Source: VAZQ01 sp963702695
GTDB lineage: Bacteria; Pseudomonadota; Alphaproteobacteria; Rhizobiales; Xanthobacteraceae
DNA length: 64,000 nt
Assembly (NCBI GenBank): GCA_963702695.1
Contig: CAVPDS010000003.1
Location: 124,001 to 188,000 of the forward strand
Direction: 5' to 3'
In this document: piece after piece, positions 33,492 to 42,643 of the stretch
Position numbering within the stretch: position 1 is the first letter of the stretch
Layout of the letters: each line of letters opens with the position of its first letter
Program-made: the position numbers and the translations under genes
The notes under the pieces: model-generated
Seen by the model: only the letters and a program-made list of their open reading frames with translations
What the model was told of the DNA's origin: nothing
Database searches by the model: none

Positions 33492-34589
33492 ATGGGCGAT
33501 GTTCGGAAAATGCGGCTGGCCAGTGGCGCCATCGGCGTCGCGCTGGCGTTGCTGATCCCCTCCGTGGTATTGGCACAGCAGCCGCTGCAGAAGGTGCGCT
33601 ATACCTTTGCGAATTCGGTAGTGTCGCCCACGCAGATCAACATCGTGCTGCCGGAGATCCTGGGCTACTACCGCCAGGAAGGCCTCACGCTGGAGCCAGT
33701 GCCGTTCAATTCCGATTCCGGCGGCTATGCGATGCTCGACACCGGCCGCGTCGAGTTCGCCGGCGGTGGCCCGCCCTCGCAATTCGCACTGCATGCGAAG
33801 GGCGCCTCGCGCTCCATCATCAACATCATGGAACACACCTATCCGTTCAAATACGGCCTGGCGGTCAACCCCAGCAGTCCAATCCAGAACCTGCAGGATC
33901 TCAAAGGCAAACGGATCGGGGTCACCGGCTTCGGCGGCACGGAATACGCGGTGGGCCGGGCGGTGCTGCGGCTGATCGGCCTCGATCCCGACAAGGACGT
34001 TTCCTGGCTGGCGGTCGGCAACAACGCAGTCGCGGGCGAGGCGTTGCGGCGCGGCAATATCGACGCGCTCTATTACTACGACACCGGCTTCGGCACGATC
34101 GAGGCGGCAGGAATTCCGATTCGCTATGTCCCGCATCCGCCCAACATTCCGAAGGTGGGCGGCATCTATGTCGTCACCTCGCGCAAGCTGCTGAAGGAGC
34201 ATCGTCCGTGGGCGCTCGGCGTCATGCGCGGCATGCTCAAGGCGGAGAACTTCATCCAGGCCAATCCTGAAGCCGCCGCATATGAGTTCATCCAGATGTT
34301 TCCCGAGGCCGCCCCGAAGGGAAAGAGCCTGGAGGAGCAGGTGAAGGCGGTGTTGAATCCCGTCAGCAAGCGCGCGCCGCTCTATTCCAACTATGATGCG
34401 TCCGCGCCCCAGGGCCAGATGAGTGCGAAGGAATGGCAGGACGAGATCGTATTCGCGGGGCTGCAGGATAAGATCAAGGATCCGTCCGAGTTCTACACCA
34501 ACGAACTGGTCGCCGAGGCGAACCAGTTCGACAAGGCCAAAGTCCGCGAGCACGCGCAGAACTTTCCGCTGCCTTACAAGAAGAAATGA
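33492..34589 (+). CDS. ABC transporter substrate-binding protein (SsuA/NMT1-like)
   Basis: A 365-residue periplasmic binding protein with signal peptide (LASGAIGVALALLIPSVVLAQQ). The NMT1/THI5/SsuA fold is seen in EILGYYRQEGLTLEPVPF, then LQDLKGKRIGVTGFGGTEYA, and DALYYYDTGFGTIE. AGGAGG precedes ATG 33492, which fixes the start inside a longer open frame. It forms a complete importer with the next two genes (ATPase, permease), of the nitrate/sulfonate/taurine/aromatic-acid type. The substrate is unknown and is presumably handled by the surrounding catabolic enzymes. Confidence 0.85.
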   Translation: MGDVRKMRLASGAIGVALALLIPSVVLAQQPLQKVRYTFANSVVSPTQINIVLPEILGYYRQEGLTLEPVPFNSDSGGYAMLDTGRVEFAGGGPPSQFALHAKGASRSIINIMEHTYPFKYGLAVNPSSPIQNLQDLKGKRIGVTGFGGTEYAVGRAVLRLIGLDPDKDVSWLAVGNNAVAGEALRRGNIDALYYYDTGFGTIEAAGIPIRYVPHPPNIPKVGGIYVVTSRKLLKEHRPWALGVMRGMLKAENFIQANPEAAAYEFIQMFPEAAPKGKSLEEQVKAVLNPVSKRAPLYSNYDASAPQGQMSAKEWQDEIVFAGLQDKIKDPSEFYTNELVAEANQFDKAKVREHAQNFPLPYKKK

Positions 34590-34669
34590 TCTGCTGACGC
34601 GAATGCAGCGGAGTTGCGTTGGGGATTCTCGCTCCTTGATATCAGGATGCCGGGATCCGAGGGGGTGAT

Positions 34670-35455
34670 TTGAGCGAGCCGGCGACGCCGCTTCTCCGTA
34701 CTATCGGCCTTACCAAGAGCTACAGCACGCGGGAGGGCGCGCGCATTCTTGCGCTCGAAGCCACCTCCCTGGCGCTCGCGGATGGCGAGTTCGTCAGCAT
34801 CGTCGGGCCTTCCGGATGCGGCAAATCAACGTTGATGAAGCTCATCGCCGGGATCATCCCGCGGACGGCGGGGGAAATCTATTATCGTGGCACGCAGGTC
34901 ACTCAGGCGCCCACCGGCATCGGGGTGGTGTTTCAGTCTCCGGTCCTGCTGCCTTGGCTGACGGTGCTTGAAAACGTCACGTTGCCGATCCGCGTCTTGC
35001 GCACGACCAGCCAGGCGGCCGCCAACGACCGCGGACGCCAGCTACTCACCGTCGTGGGCCTCGCCGGATTTGAGGGCAAGTATCCAAGCGAGCTCTCGGG
35101 CGGCATGCAGCAGCGCGCGAGCATCGTCCGCAGCCTGATCCACGACCCGAGCGTGCTGCTCATGGACGAGCCGTTTGGCGCGCTCGATGCCTTGACGCGC
35201 GAAAGCATCGGCCTGGAATTGCAGCGGATCTGGCTCGCCAATCGCAAGACAGTGTTCTTCATCACGCACAGCATTCTCGAGGCCGTATTCCTTTCCGATC
35301 GGGTTCTCGTCATGTCGCCGCGCCCCGGACGGATCGTGCGCGAGTTCAAAATCCCATTCCCGCGGCCACGCGACTTCGACTTGACCACGACCTCCGAGTT
35401 TGGAAGTTACGTCAGCCAAATCCGCCATCTGCTCGGAGCCAAAGCCGATGTCTGA
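34670..35455 (+). CDS. ABC transporter ATP-binding protein (SsuB/TauB-like)
   Basis: A 261-residue ATPase. Walker A is VGPSGCGKST (about 46-55), Q-loop VVFQSPVLLPWLTVLENV, signature LSGGMQQRASIVRSL, Walker B VLLMDEPFGALDALTRE, and switch His in FFITHSILEAV. This is the pattern of nitrate/sulfonate/taurine importers. TTG 34670 is the likely start, with GAGGGGGTGA just before it. It overlaps the permease gene by 8 bases. Confidence 0.9.
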   Translation: MSEPATPLLRTIGLTKSYSTREGARILALEATSLALADGEFVSIVGPSGCGKSTLMKLIAGIIPRTAGEIYYRGTQVTQAPTGIGVVFQSPVLLPWLTVLENVTLPIRVLRTTSQAAANDRGRQLLTVVGLAGFEGKYPSELSGGMQQRASIVRSLIHDPSVLLMDEPFGALDALTRESIGLELQRIWLANRKTVFFITHSILEAVFLSDRVLVMSPRPGRIVREFKIPFPRPRDFDLTTTSEFGSYVSQIRHLLGAKADV

Positions 35456-36281
35456 CGTGGATCAAGGCGCGGCGCGCCCACGACGTTTTCACTTGCCTTC
35501 ACGCGCAATCGTGATGGGGATCGTAAGCGTGATCCTGGCGTTGGGGGTGTGGGAACTGTCCGTTCACGCCTTCAACATTCCCAGCTACGTCTTGCCGCCG
35601 CCGGTGGAAGTTTGGCGCGCATTGGTCGCTGGCCTGATCGTCGATCCGACCAGCCGGGCAAGCTTCTGGTACCAGCTTGCGGACACCATGCACGCGACAA
35701 TGTGGGGCTTTGTGATCGGCAGCATCCTCGGGGTCGTGCTGGCGGCTGCGATGGCGGAGTTCCGGGTGGTCGAAGAACTGCTGTTTCCTTATGTCGTCGG
35801 CTTCCAAAGCATTCCCAAGGCCGCCATTGCGCCGCTCTATGTGATCTGGTTCGGGTATCAGATCGAATCGAAGATCGCGATGGCAGCAACGTTGGCGCTG
35901 TTTCCGGTGCTGCTCAACTCACTCGAAGGGTTTGCGTCGGTCGAGCGGGAGCGCCTGGAGCTGATGACCTCGCTCAACGCGAGTCGATGGCAGGCGTTCC
36001 GGATGATCAAGCTGCCAAGCTCACTTCCTTTCGTGTTCGCCGGATTGAACCTCGCCATCGTCTACGCGTTTCTCGGAACCATCGTTGCTGAGTTCATCGG
36101 GGCACAACGGGGCATGGGAGTCATCATCACCCAGTTGCAGTCCGTCTCCGACACCGCGGGCGTGTTCGCGTGCCTGCTACTGCTGGCCGTCGCCGGCTAT
36201 GGGCTGATCGCCATCATGCGGGCCATCCAGCGCCGTCTCGTGTTCTGGTCAGGCAGCGGCCACGTCGCCGACGCGCCGTAA
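35448..36281 (+). CDS. ABC transporter permease (SsuC/TauC-like)
   Basis: A 277-residue inner-membrane permease with about six helices. The EAA loop reads ELMTSLNASRWQAFRMIKLPSSLPF (about 178-202), where it docks to the ATPase. The start ATG 35448 lies within the end of the ATPase gene, showing translational coupling. It completes the binding protein-ATPase-permease importer and is followed by a convergent FAH-family gene. Confidence 0.88.
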   Translation: MSDVDQGAARPRRFHLPSRAIVMGIVSVILALGVWELSVHAFNIPSYVLPPPVEVWRALVAGLIVDPTSRASFWYQLADTMHATMWGFVIGSILGVVLAAAMAEFRVVEELLFPYVVGFQSIPKAAIAPLYVIWFGYQIESKIAMAATLALFPVLLNSLEGFASVERERLELMTSLNASRWQAFRMIKLPSSLPFVFAGLNLAIVYAFLGTIVAEFIGAQRGMGVIITQLQSVSDTAGVFACLLLLAVAGYGLIAIMRAIQRRLVFWSGSGHVADAP

Positions 36282-36338
36282 GTCATCGCGCGTGCGGCGA
36301 CGTAACGCGAATACCTGAGATTTTGGACGGGCTCGCGT

Positions 36339-37202
36339 TTACTTGTGGCCGCGGACGTGGACTTCCATGCTGCCGATGTGATCGAACGTCGTCAGCATGA
36401 CATCGCCTGGTTTCACCGGCTCGAAACCGAGTGGCGAGCCGGTCATTATGATGTCGCCCGGCATCAGCGTGAAGAATAGTGATGCATGCGCGACCAGTTG
36501 CGCCACGTTGTGCGCCATGTTGTTGGTATTGGAGCGCTGCAGTTCCTTGCCGTTGACCAGCAGCGTATAACCGACGTTGTCCGGATCCGGGATCTCGTCA
36601 GCCGTCACCATCCACGGACCCAGCACCGCATAAGTGTCAATCGACTTGCGCGTGCTCGGGGGCTCCGACCCCCGCAGCGTCATATCCATGCCGATGCTGT
36701 AGCCGACGACATATTTCAGCGCATCCGCCAACGGAATGTCCGTGCCGGGCCGGCCGATGATCGCGGCCAGCTCGGCTTCCGGATCATTGCGCCGGTTGAG
36801 GAAGCGAATCGCGACCCCCGCCGAAGGCCCGACCAGTGCGCTGTTCGCCTTGAGAAACATGCGTGGCGGGTCGGATTCCTTGCGCGTATTGGTGAGTTCG
36901 ACGCCTGGGCCGAAATCGATGACGTCGGAGTCGCGGTTCTTGCGGTTGCCTGCAATGCCAATGATTTTGTTCGGGTTCGCCACCGGGCTGAGAAGTTTCA
37001 CGCTCTTCACCGGATGACGTTTCCCCGATGCTGCCGCGGCCTCGATCGCGGGACGAAGGGTCGCGAAATGGGCGATGAATTCATCATGCATCGGAAACGG
37101 CCAGTGCCGTGCGGGCAAGGCGTCGAGCACGCGGGTCACGTCGATGACTTCGTGGTTTTGCACCACTCCCAGGCGGCCATCATCGAAGCGGCAGATTTTC
37201 AT
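36339..37202 (-). CDS. Fumarylacetoacetate hydrolase (FAH) family enzyme
   Basis: A 287-residue FAH-family protein, a metal-dependent group acting on 2-oxo- or 1,3-dicarbonyl acids (hydrolysis, decarboxylation or isomerisation). Landmarks are KIIGIAGNRKNRD, DPEAELAAIIG (metal-binding acidic residues, about 140-150), GYSIGMDMTLR, SIDTYAVLGPWMV, and TGSPLGFEPVKPGDVM near the C-terminus. GGAG precedes the ATG. It lies downstream of the hydroxy-acid oxidase gene on the same strand (135-base gap). Its substrate is likely a ring-cleavage or keto-acid product of the local pathway (inference). Confidence 0.85.
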   Translation of the reverse strand: MKICRFDDGRLGVVQNHEVIDVTRVLDALPARHWPFPMHDEFIAHFATLRPAIEAAAASGKRHPVKSVKLLSPVANPNKIIGIAGNRKNRDSDVIDFGPGVELTNTRKESDPPRMFLKANSALVGPSAGVAIRFLNRRNDPEAELAAIIGRPGTDIPLADALKYVVGYSIGMDMTLRGSEPPSTRKSIDTYAVLGPWMVTADEIPDPDNVGYTLLVNGKELQRSNTNNMAHNVAQLVAHASLFFTLMPGDIIMTGSPLGFEPVKPGDVMLTTFDHIGSMEVHVRGHK

Positions 37203-37337
37203 CGTTCAAACTCCAGTTGTTCTGTTCGTGTTGTGAGCCGGATTCGCTTGATCAGTTCTCCGGCCGTCCCGCTTTCGCGGCGACGACGTACAACGCTTCC
37301 ACCGAATCCGTATGAGAGGCGCCCCCGCATCGGCAAG

Positions 37338-38408
37338 CTAGACCAGCCGCTCGACGGGCAGATGCGGGAAGGCGCTGTGTTCGTGGGCCGGACGAACCGG
37401 CATCGCTTTGGTGACATACGAGCCGTCCAGTTTGCTGAGCCGATCGACCCCCAGCAGGCCCATTGTGGTCACGATTTCGGTTTCCAGCATTCCGAGGCAG
37501 GCGACCAGGCCATCGGCCCCGCCGGCGCCGAGCGCCCATGCCTGCAGGCGCCCGATGCCTACCGCGTGGGCCCCCAACGCGATCGCCTTGAGCACGTCAG
37601 TGCCGCGGTAAAAGCCCCCGTCGATGACGATTTGCGCCTTGCCGTCCACCGCTGCGACGATTTCCGGCAGCGTTTCGATGTTGCCCAGCACGTGGTCAAG
37701 CTGGCGACCGCCGTGGTTCGAAATGTAGACCACCTGCGCCCCATGTTCGACCGACAGCGCCGCGTCCTCGGCGGTCATGACGCCCTTGATGAAAAGCGGC
37801 AGATTGCCGATCTCATCCCGGATGAGTTTGACTGTGTCCCACGTGACGCCCTTCTGCCAGTCGCGCGCCGGCACCCGGCGGCTGGCGATCAGCGAGGGGT
37901 GCAGCCGTTCACGGTTGCCGTAGAACGCCGAATCGACCGTCAGCGCCACGCCCCAGTAGCCGGCCTTCACGACCCGCCGCACGAGTTGGCGGATCCAGTC
38001 GTCGTCACCGCGCACGTAGATCTGAAACACCTTTGGGTGGGGCGAATTGGCCGCGATCTCTTCCAGGCTCGGCTCCGTTACTGTGCTGATGAAATTGATC
38101 AGGCCGCATTTTGCCGCCGCATCATCGACGTCATTGCCGCCGTTCTTGGTGAAGCGCTGCAGTCCGCCCATGGGCGCCAGCACCACCGGCATCCGGAGCT
38201 TGGCGCCTTGCAACGTGGTGCCGATGTCGATATTTCGCACGTCCCGCAGCACACGCGGGCGAAAGGCAAGACAATCGAGCGCCAGGCGATTGCGCCGCAG
38301 GCTGGTCTCAGACTCGGCCGCGCCATTGATGTAGTCCCACTCGTCATGGCTGAGATTGCGCTTCGCCATCACGATCATTTCGTGGGTCGTATTGAAATTC
38401 ACTCCCAT
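37338..38408 (-). CDS. FMN-dependent alpha-hydroxy-acid oxidase/dehydrogenase
   Basis: A 356-residue TIM-barrel flavoprotein of the LldD/glycolate oxidase/mandelate dehydrogenase family. FMN and substrate motifs: RPRVLRDVRNIDIGTTLQG, VVLAPMGGLQRF, KGVMTAEDA (Lys), the catalytic base His in YISNHGGRQLD, and VIDGGFYRGTDVLKA. It oxidises a 2-hydroxy acid to a 2-keto acid. GGGAGAG precedes the start. It is on the same strand as the FAH-family gene and divergent from the Dpp-type transporter, so it may act on the imported compound. Confidence 0.88.
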   Translation of the reverse strand: MGVNFNTTHEMIVMAKRNLSHDEWDYINGAAESETSLRRNRLALDCLAFRPRVLRDVRNIDIGTTLQGAKLRMPVVLAPMGGLQRFTKNGGNDVDDAAAKCGLINFISTVTEPSLEEIAANSPHPKVFQIYVRGDDDWIRQLVRRVVKAGYWGVALTVDSAFYGNRERLHPSLIASRRVPARDWQKGVTWDTVKLIRDEIGNLPLFIKGVMTAEDAALSVEHGAQVVYISNHGGRQLDHVLGNIETLPEIVAAVDGKAQIVIDGGFYRGTDVLKAIALGAHAVGIGRLQAWALGAGGADGLVACLGMLETEIVTTMGLLGVDRLSKLDGSYVTKAMPVRPAHEHSAFPHLPVERLV

Positions 38409-38675
38409 ACCGGTCGCTCTCCCATGCTTCGCAATTCGGCCTCATCAGGCGCAGCAGCGCGGCGGATTAGAGCACCGGCCGGATGGCCTGAGAAGATGGG
38501 CGTCCAGCGCCGCAGCCTTGCCGCGACACTGGGTGGAAGATTTCGCCTGCTTCGAAATGACCGGTGCCCGTCGCGCGATGCGCGTGATGACGCCAGGCTG
38601 TGCGCATGGCATCCTTCGTATCGGATCTTGCACCTCGGCCCCTGACACGGCGAATGTGAACTGTTCGGTCGGACC

Positions 38676-39683
38676 ATGCTCAAACACATAGCGCGCCGGG
38701 TGTTGGGCACGATACCGGTTCTCGTTCTGATTTCGCTGCTGGTGTTCCTCCTCATCCACGCCGCCCCGGGCGATCCCGCCGACCTGCTGCTGCCGGAGGA
38801 CGCCAGCGACCAGGACGCCGCCGATGCACGTGCGCGCTGGGGGCTCGATCAACCGATCTGGTTCCAATATTGGCGTTTCCTTATCGCCGCGCTGCGTGGC
38901 GATCTAGGAACGTCGTTCCGCTTTGCCGACCCGGTCATGTCGGTCATCGCCGATCGCTTGCCCGCTACGATCGAACTCGCGCTGGTGTCGATCCTGATCG
39001 CGGTCATCATTGCCGTGCCGCTCGGCGTGTGGGCGGGTGCACGACCCAATTCCTGGATCGATAATCTCGGCTCTCTGGTGGGATTTTTCGGCATCAGCAT
39101 GCCGAACTTCTGGTTCGGTATCGTGCTGATCCTAGTGTTCTCGGGCATGCTGAATCTGCTGCCATCGGCCGGGCGCGACACCTATGGCGTCGCCGGCAAC
39201 TCGCTCACCGGGTTTTATCTCGTCGACAGCCTCCTGAAGGGAAACTGGAAGGAACTGGAGGACGGCCTATCCCACATCGCCCTGCCAGCGATCGCACTCG
39301 GGACCACCATGATGGGCATCCTAATGCGCATCACGCGGTCCTCGATCATGGAAGTGATGAACGAGGACTACATCACTACCGCCCGCGCAAAAGGCGCGAC
39401 CGAGCACGCGGTGCTATGGCATCACGCCGTGCGCAATGCGCTGATCCCGATCATCACGGTCGTCGGCCTCGAACTGGGCACGCTGCTGTCGGGTTCGATC
39501 ATCGTGGAGACCGTGTTTTCCTGGCCCGGTACGGGCCAGCTCCTGATCATGGCGATCAGCAATCGCGACTACCCGTTGGTGACCGGCGTGGTGCTGACCT
39601 ACACGGTCGCCTTCGTCATCATCAACCTGCTGGTGGACGTGCTGTACGCGGTCGTCGACCCGAGGATACATTTTGGCAAATAG
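38676..39683 (+). CDS. ABC transporter permease, DppB-like
   Basis: A 335-residue permease with about six helices, beginning MLKHIARRVLGTIPVLVLISL. The binding-protein-dependent transport motif is RAKGATEHAVLWHHAVRNALIP (about 234-255), followed by GTLLSGSIIVETVFSWPGTGQLL. These features define the DppB/OppB family of peptide/opine/nickel importers. It starts the dppBCDF-like operon, and the next permease gene overlaps it by 11 bases. Confidence 0.9.
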   Translation: MLKHIARRVLGTIPVLVLISLLVFLLIHAAPGDPADLLLPEDASDQDAADARARWGLDQPIWFQYWRFLIAALRGDLGTSFRFADPVMSVIADRLPATIELALVSILIAVIIAVPLGVWAGARPNSWIDNLGSLVGFFGISMPNFWFGIVLILVFSGMLNLLPSAGRDTYGVAGNSLTGFYLVDSLLKGNWKELEDGLSHIALPAIALGTTMMGILMRITRSSIMEVMNEDYITTARAKGATEHAVLWHHAVRNALIPIITVVGLELGTLLSGSIIVETVFSWPGTGQLLIMAISNRDYPLVTGVVLTYTVAFVIINLLVDVLYAVVDPRIHFGK

Positions 39684-40587
39684 CGCGCACTTGCAAACGC
39701 GAGCCGTCACTGTCCCGAGCCCGAGCCACCGGGGCCGTGCGGGCAAGGCGCCGTCGCCATGGCTCAGGCCCAAGATCATGGTCGGCGGCAGCATCGTGCT
39801 GTTGCTCGTGCTGATGGGAATGACGGCGCCGCTGATCTCGCCGTTCGATCCCAACAAGCAGAACCTGACAAACCTGATGCAGGCGCCGCAATGGTTCGGC
39901 GGCGCGCATTTCCTCGGCACCGACCAGCTCGGGCGCGACACGCTCAGCCGGATCATCTACGGCGCACGCATCTCGCTGGTGATCGCGGTCACGGTGTCAT
40001 TGGTCTCCGGCGTTATCGGCGTCGGGCTCGGCGCAGCCTCGGGCTATTTCGCCGGCAAGATCGATTTCGCGATTCAAAAGCTGGTCGAGGTGATGTGGGC
40101 GTTCCCGCCGCTGCTGCTCGCGATCGCCATCATGGCTTTCCTCGGACAAAGCCTTGGGATGCTGATCTTCGCGCTGGTGATCCAGCGCTGGATCCCCTAT
40201 TGCCGCGTCGCCCGCGGCCAGGCGCTCTCCTTGCGTTCGCGCGATTTCGTCGACGCGGCACGCTCGCTCGGCGCGCGTGACACGCGCATCATCATCAAGC
40301 ACATCCTCCCGAACCTCATGCAGTCCGCGATCGTGATCGGCACCTTCGCCATGGCAACCGCCGTGATCTCGGAAGCGAGCCTCAGCTTCCTGGGGCTGGG
40401 CGTACCGGCGGAGATTCCCACCTGGGGCAGCATGCTGTCCGATGGACGCACTTACATCAGCACCTCATGGTGGCTGCCGCTCTTTCCCGGCCTCTGCATC
40501 TTCTTCACCGTGCTGGGCATCAATCTGCTCGGCGATGGTTTGCGGGACATCCTCGATCCCAGGCTGAAGCGGTCGGCGGAGCGCTGA
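39673..40587 (+). CDS. ABC transporter permease, DppC-like
   Basis: A 304-residue permease. A cytoplasmic N-terminal tail of about 35 residues is followed by the oligopeptide permease N-terminal helix (IMVGGSIVLLLVLMGMTAPLI), GTDQLGRDTLSRIIYGARISL, and the EAA loop AARSLGARDTRIIIKHILPNLM. The start is a TTG at 39673 inside the end of the dppB-like gene. It pairs with DppB in the membrane. Confidence 0.88.
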   Translation: MANSAHLQTRAVTVPSPSHRGRAGKAPSPWLRPKIMVGGSIVLLLVLMGMTAPLISPFDPNKQNLTNLMQAPQWFGGAHFLGTDQLGRDTLSRIIYGARISLVIAVTVSLVSGVIGVGLGAASGYFAGKIDFAIQKLVEVMWAFPPLLLAIAIMAFLGQSLGMLIFALVIQRWIPYCRVARGQALSLRSRDFVDAARSLGARDTRIIIKHILPNLMQSAIVIGTFAMATAVISEASLSFLGLGVPAEIPTWGSMLSDGRTYISTSWWLPLFPGLCIFFTVLGINLLGDGLRDILDPRLKRSAER

Positions 40588-40592
40588 ATCGA

Positions 40593-41582
40593 ATGGGAAC
40601 GCTTCTCAGTGTCCGGAACCTTAAGACCTCGTTCTTTACCAGCGACGGTGAGCTACGTGCGATCGACGGCGTGACCTTCGACATCGCGGACGGTGCCACC
40701 ATGGGACTCGTCGGCGAGTCGGGTTGCGGCAAGAGTGTAACCGCGCTTTCCATCATGGGCCTCCTGGCGAAAAACGTCGGGCGCGTGGTCGGCGGCGAAA
40801 TACTCTACCGCGGCGAGAGCCTGCTCGCGCTCGGCGACGCGCAGATGCGCCGCATCCGCGGCAATGAAATTTCGATGATCTTCCAGGAGCCGATGACCTC
40901 GCTCAATCCGGTGTTCACGATCGGAGAGCAGATCGGCGAGGCCATCCGGCTGCACCAGAAGGTGAGCACTCGCGAGGCGCGCGATCGCAGCATCGAGATG
41001 CTCCGGCTGGTGAAGATCGCGGAGCCGCAAAAGCGCGCGAAGGATTATCCGCATCGACTGTCCGGCGGGATGCGGCAGCGCGTGATGATCGCGATGGCGC
41101 TTAGCTGCAATCCGCGATTGCTGATGGCGGACGAGCCGACGACCGCGCTGGACGTGACCATCCAGGCGCAGATTCTCGATCTCATTGCGGAGCTGCAGGA
41201 GCGGCTCGGCATGGCAGTCCTGCTCATCACCCATGATCTCGGCGTCGTGGCGGAGCGGGCGAACGAAGTCGTGGTGATGTATGCGGGCAAGATCATCGAG
41301 CGCGCCAAGCCCGAGGCGATTTTCGCCCACCCGATGCATCCCTATACGATCGGCCTGATGCGCTCGGTGCCCGGCGCGACCGGCGAGCGCAGGCGGCTCG
41401 AAGCCATTCCCGGTATTGTGCCGAGCCCGCTCAACTGGCCGTCGGGGTGCCGCTTCCGCACCCGGTGCGCGGTCGCCGAGGACGATTGTGCCGGCCGTCA
41501 ACCGGAATTGGTCGAAGTCGAGCCGGGTCACTGGGTCTCGTGCCTCAAGGTTGCAGCGGGCGCGATGGCGATGGGCATTTGA
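40593..41582 (+). CDS. ABC transporter ATP-binding protein, DppD-like
   Basis: A 329-residue ATPase. Walker A GESGCGKSVT (about 41-50), signature LSGGMRQRVMIAMAL, Walker B LLMADEPTTALDVT, switch His LLITHDLGVVAE, and the C-terminal oligopeptide/dipeptide ABC extension with Cys-rich PSGCRFRTRCAVAEDDC (a possible Fe-S site typical of DppD/OppD). ATG 40593 lies 5 bases after the dppC-like stop. Confidence 0.9.
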   Translation: MGTLLSVRNLKTSFFTSDGELRAIDGVTFDIADGATMGLVGESGCGKSVTALSIMGLLAKNVGRVVGGEILYRGESLLALGDAQMRRIRGNEISMIFQEPMTSLNPVFTIGEQIGEAIRLHQKVSTREARDRSIEMLRLVKIAEPQKRAKDYPHRLSGGMRQRVMIAMALSCNPRLLMADEPTTALDVTIQAQILDLIAELQERLGMAVLLITHDLGVVAERANEVVVMYAGKIIERAKPEAIFAHPMHPYTIGLMRSVPGATGERRRLEAIPGIVPSPLNWPSGCRFRTRCAVAEDDCAGRQPELVEVEPGHWVSCLKVAAGAMAMGI

Positions 41583-41592
41583 CGGAAGACGT

Positions 41593-42585
41593 GTGACGAC
41601 GATGGCGCTGCTCGAAATTCGCAACCTCAAGAAATTCTTTGCGGTCGGGAGCCGCTTCCTCGGAGATAGCGCCGAGACCGTGAAGGCGGTCGACGGCGTA
41701 ACGCTTGCGATCGAGGATGGCGAGACCCTTGGACTCGTCGGCGAGTCCGGTTGCGGCAAGTCCACATTGGGTCGCTGCATCATCCGGCTCATCGAGCCGA
41801 GTTCGGGCCAGATCATCTTTGACGGCCGCGAAATTACTCACCTCGGTTTCGCGGAGATGCGAGCGCTGCGTCGCAGGATGCAGATCGTGTTCCAGGACCC
41901 TTACGCCTCGCTCAATCCGCGTATGCGTGTGGGCGAGATCATCGGCGAAGGCCTGGTGATCCACGGCCTGGCAACGGGCGCTGCACTCAAGGACCAGGTG
42001 ATGCGGCTGCTCGCGCGAGTCGGGTTGCGCGAGGAGCATTACCACCGCTATCCGCACGAGTTCTCGGGCGGACAGCGCCAGCGGATTGGCGTCGCGCGCG
42101 CGCTCGCTGTGAATCCAAAATTCATTGTCGCCGACGAGGCTGTCTCCGCGCTGGATGTCTCGATCCAGGCGCAAATCCTGAACCTGCTGCAGGACCTGCA
42201 GGAGGAGTACAAGCTCACCTACTTCTTCATCTCCCACGATCTCCGCGTGGTCAGGCATGTTAGCCGGCGGGTGGCCGTGATGTATCTTGGCAAGATCGTC
42301 GAGGTCGCGGCGGCGGAGGAAATCTATTCCCATGCGGAGCATCCTTACACTCGCGCGCTGCTGTCGGCCGCGCCGTTGCTGAGCCCGGCACCGAAGCGGG
42401 AACGCATCGTGCTTCAGGGTGATGTCCCAAGCCCGATCAACCCGCCGAGAGGATGCAGCTTTCATCCGCGCTGCCGCTTCGCCAAGAAGGTCTGCGCCGA
42501 GATCGAGCCGCGGCTGGTGGAGGATGGCTCGCACGCGGTGGCGTGTCACGTCTTCGGCCCTGGCGCGCTTGCCAACAGTCCCTAG
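41593..42585 (+). CDS. ABC transporter ATP-binding protein, DppF-like
   Basis: A 330-residue ATPase. Walker A GESGCGKSTLG (about 56-66), signature FSGGQRQRIGVARAL, Walker B FIVADEAVSALDVS, switch His FFISHDLRVV, and the C-terminal PRGCSFHPRCRFAKKVC motif typical of DppF/OppF. GTG 41593 has GGAAG correctly placed upstream; ATG 41602 is an alternative. It completes the permease-ATPase core; the binding protein is encoded separately at 44068-45606 on the other strand. Confidence 0.88.
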   Translation: MTTMALLEIRNLKKFFAVGSRFLGDSAETVKAVDGVTLAIEDGETLGLVGESGCGKSTLGRCIIRLIEPSSGQIIFDGREITHLGFAEMRALRRRMQIVFQDPYASLNPRMRVGEIIGEGLVIHGLATGAALKDQVMRLLARVGLREEHYHRYPHEFSGGQRQRIGVARALAVNPKFIVADEAVSALDVSIQAQILNLLQDLQEEYKLTYFFISHDLRVVRHVSRRVAVMYLGKIVEVAAAEEIYSHAEHPYTRALLSAAPLLSPAPKRERIVLQGDVPSPINPPRGCSFHPRCRFAKKVCAEIEPRLVEDGSHAVACHVFGPGALANSP

Positions 42586-42643
42586 AAATCGTCTCATTCG
42601 CGGACTGCGGATTTACGATCCGAGCGGCATAAAGGATACGGCC

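Noticed and set aside
36486..38645. 719-codon plus-strand frame opposite the FAH-family and hydroxy-acid oxidase genes
   Set aside because: It mirrors two clear minus-strand enzymes and has Arg/His-rich, domain-free composition.
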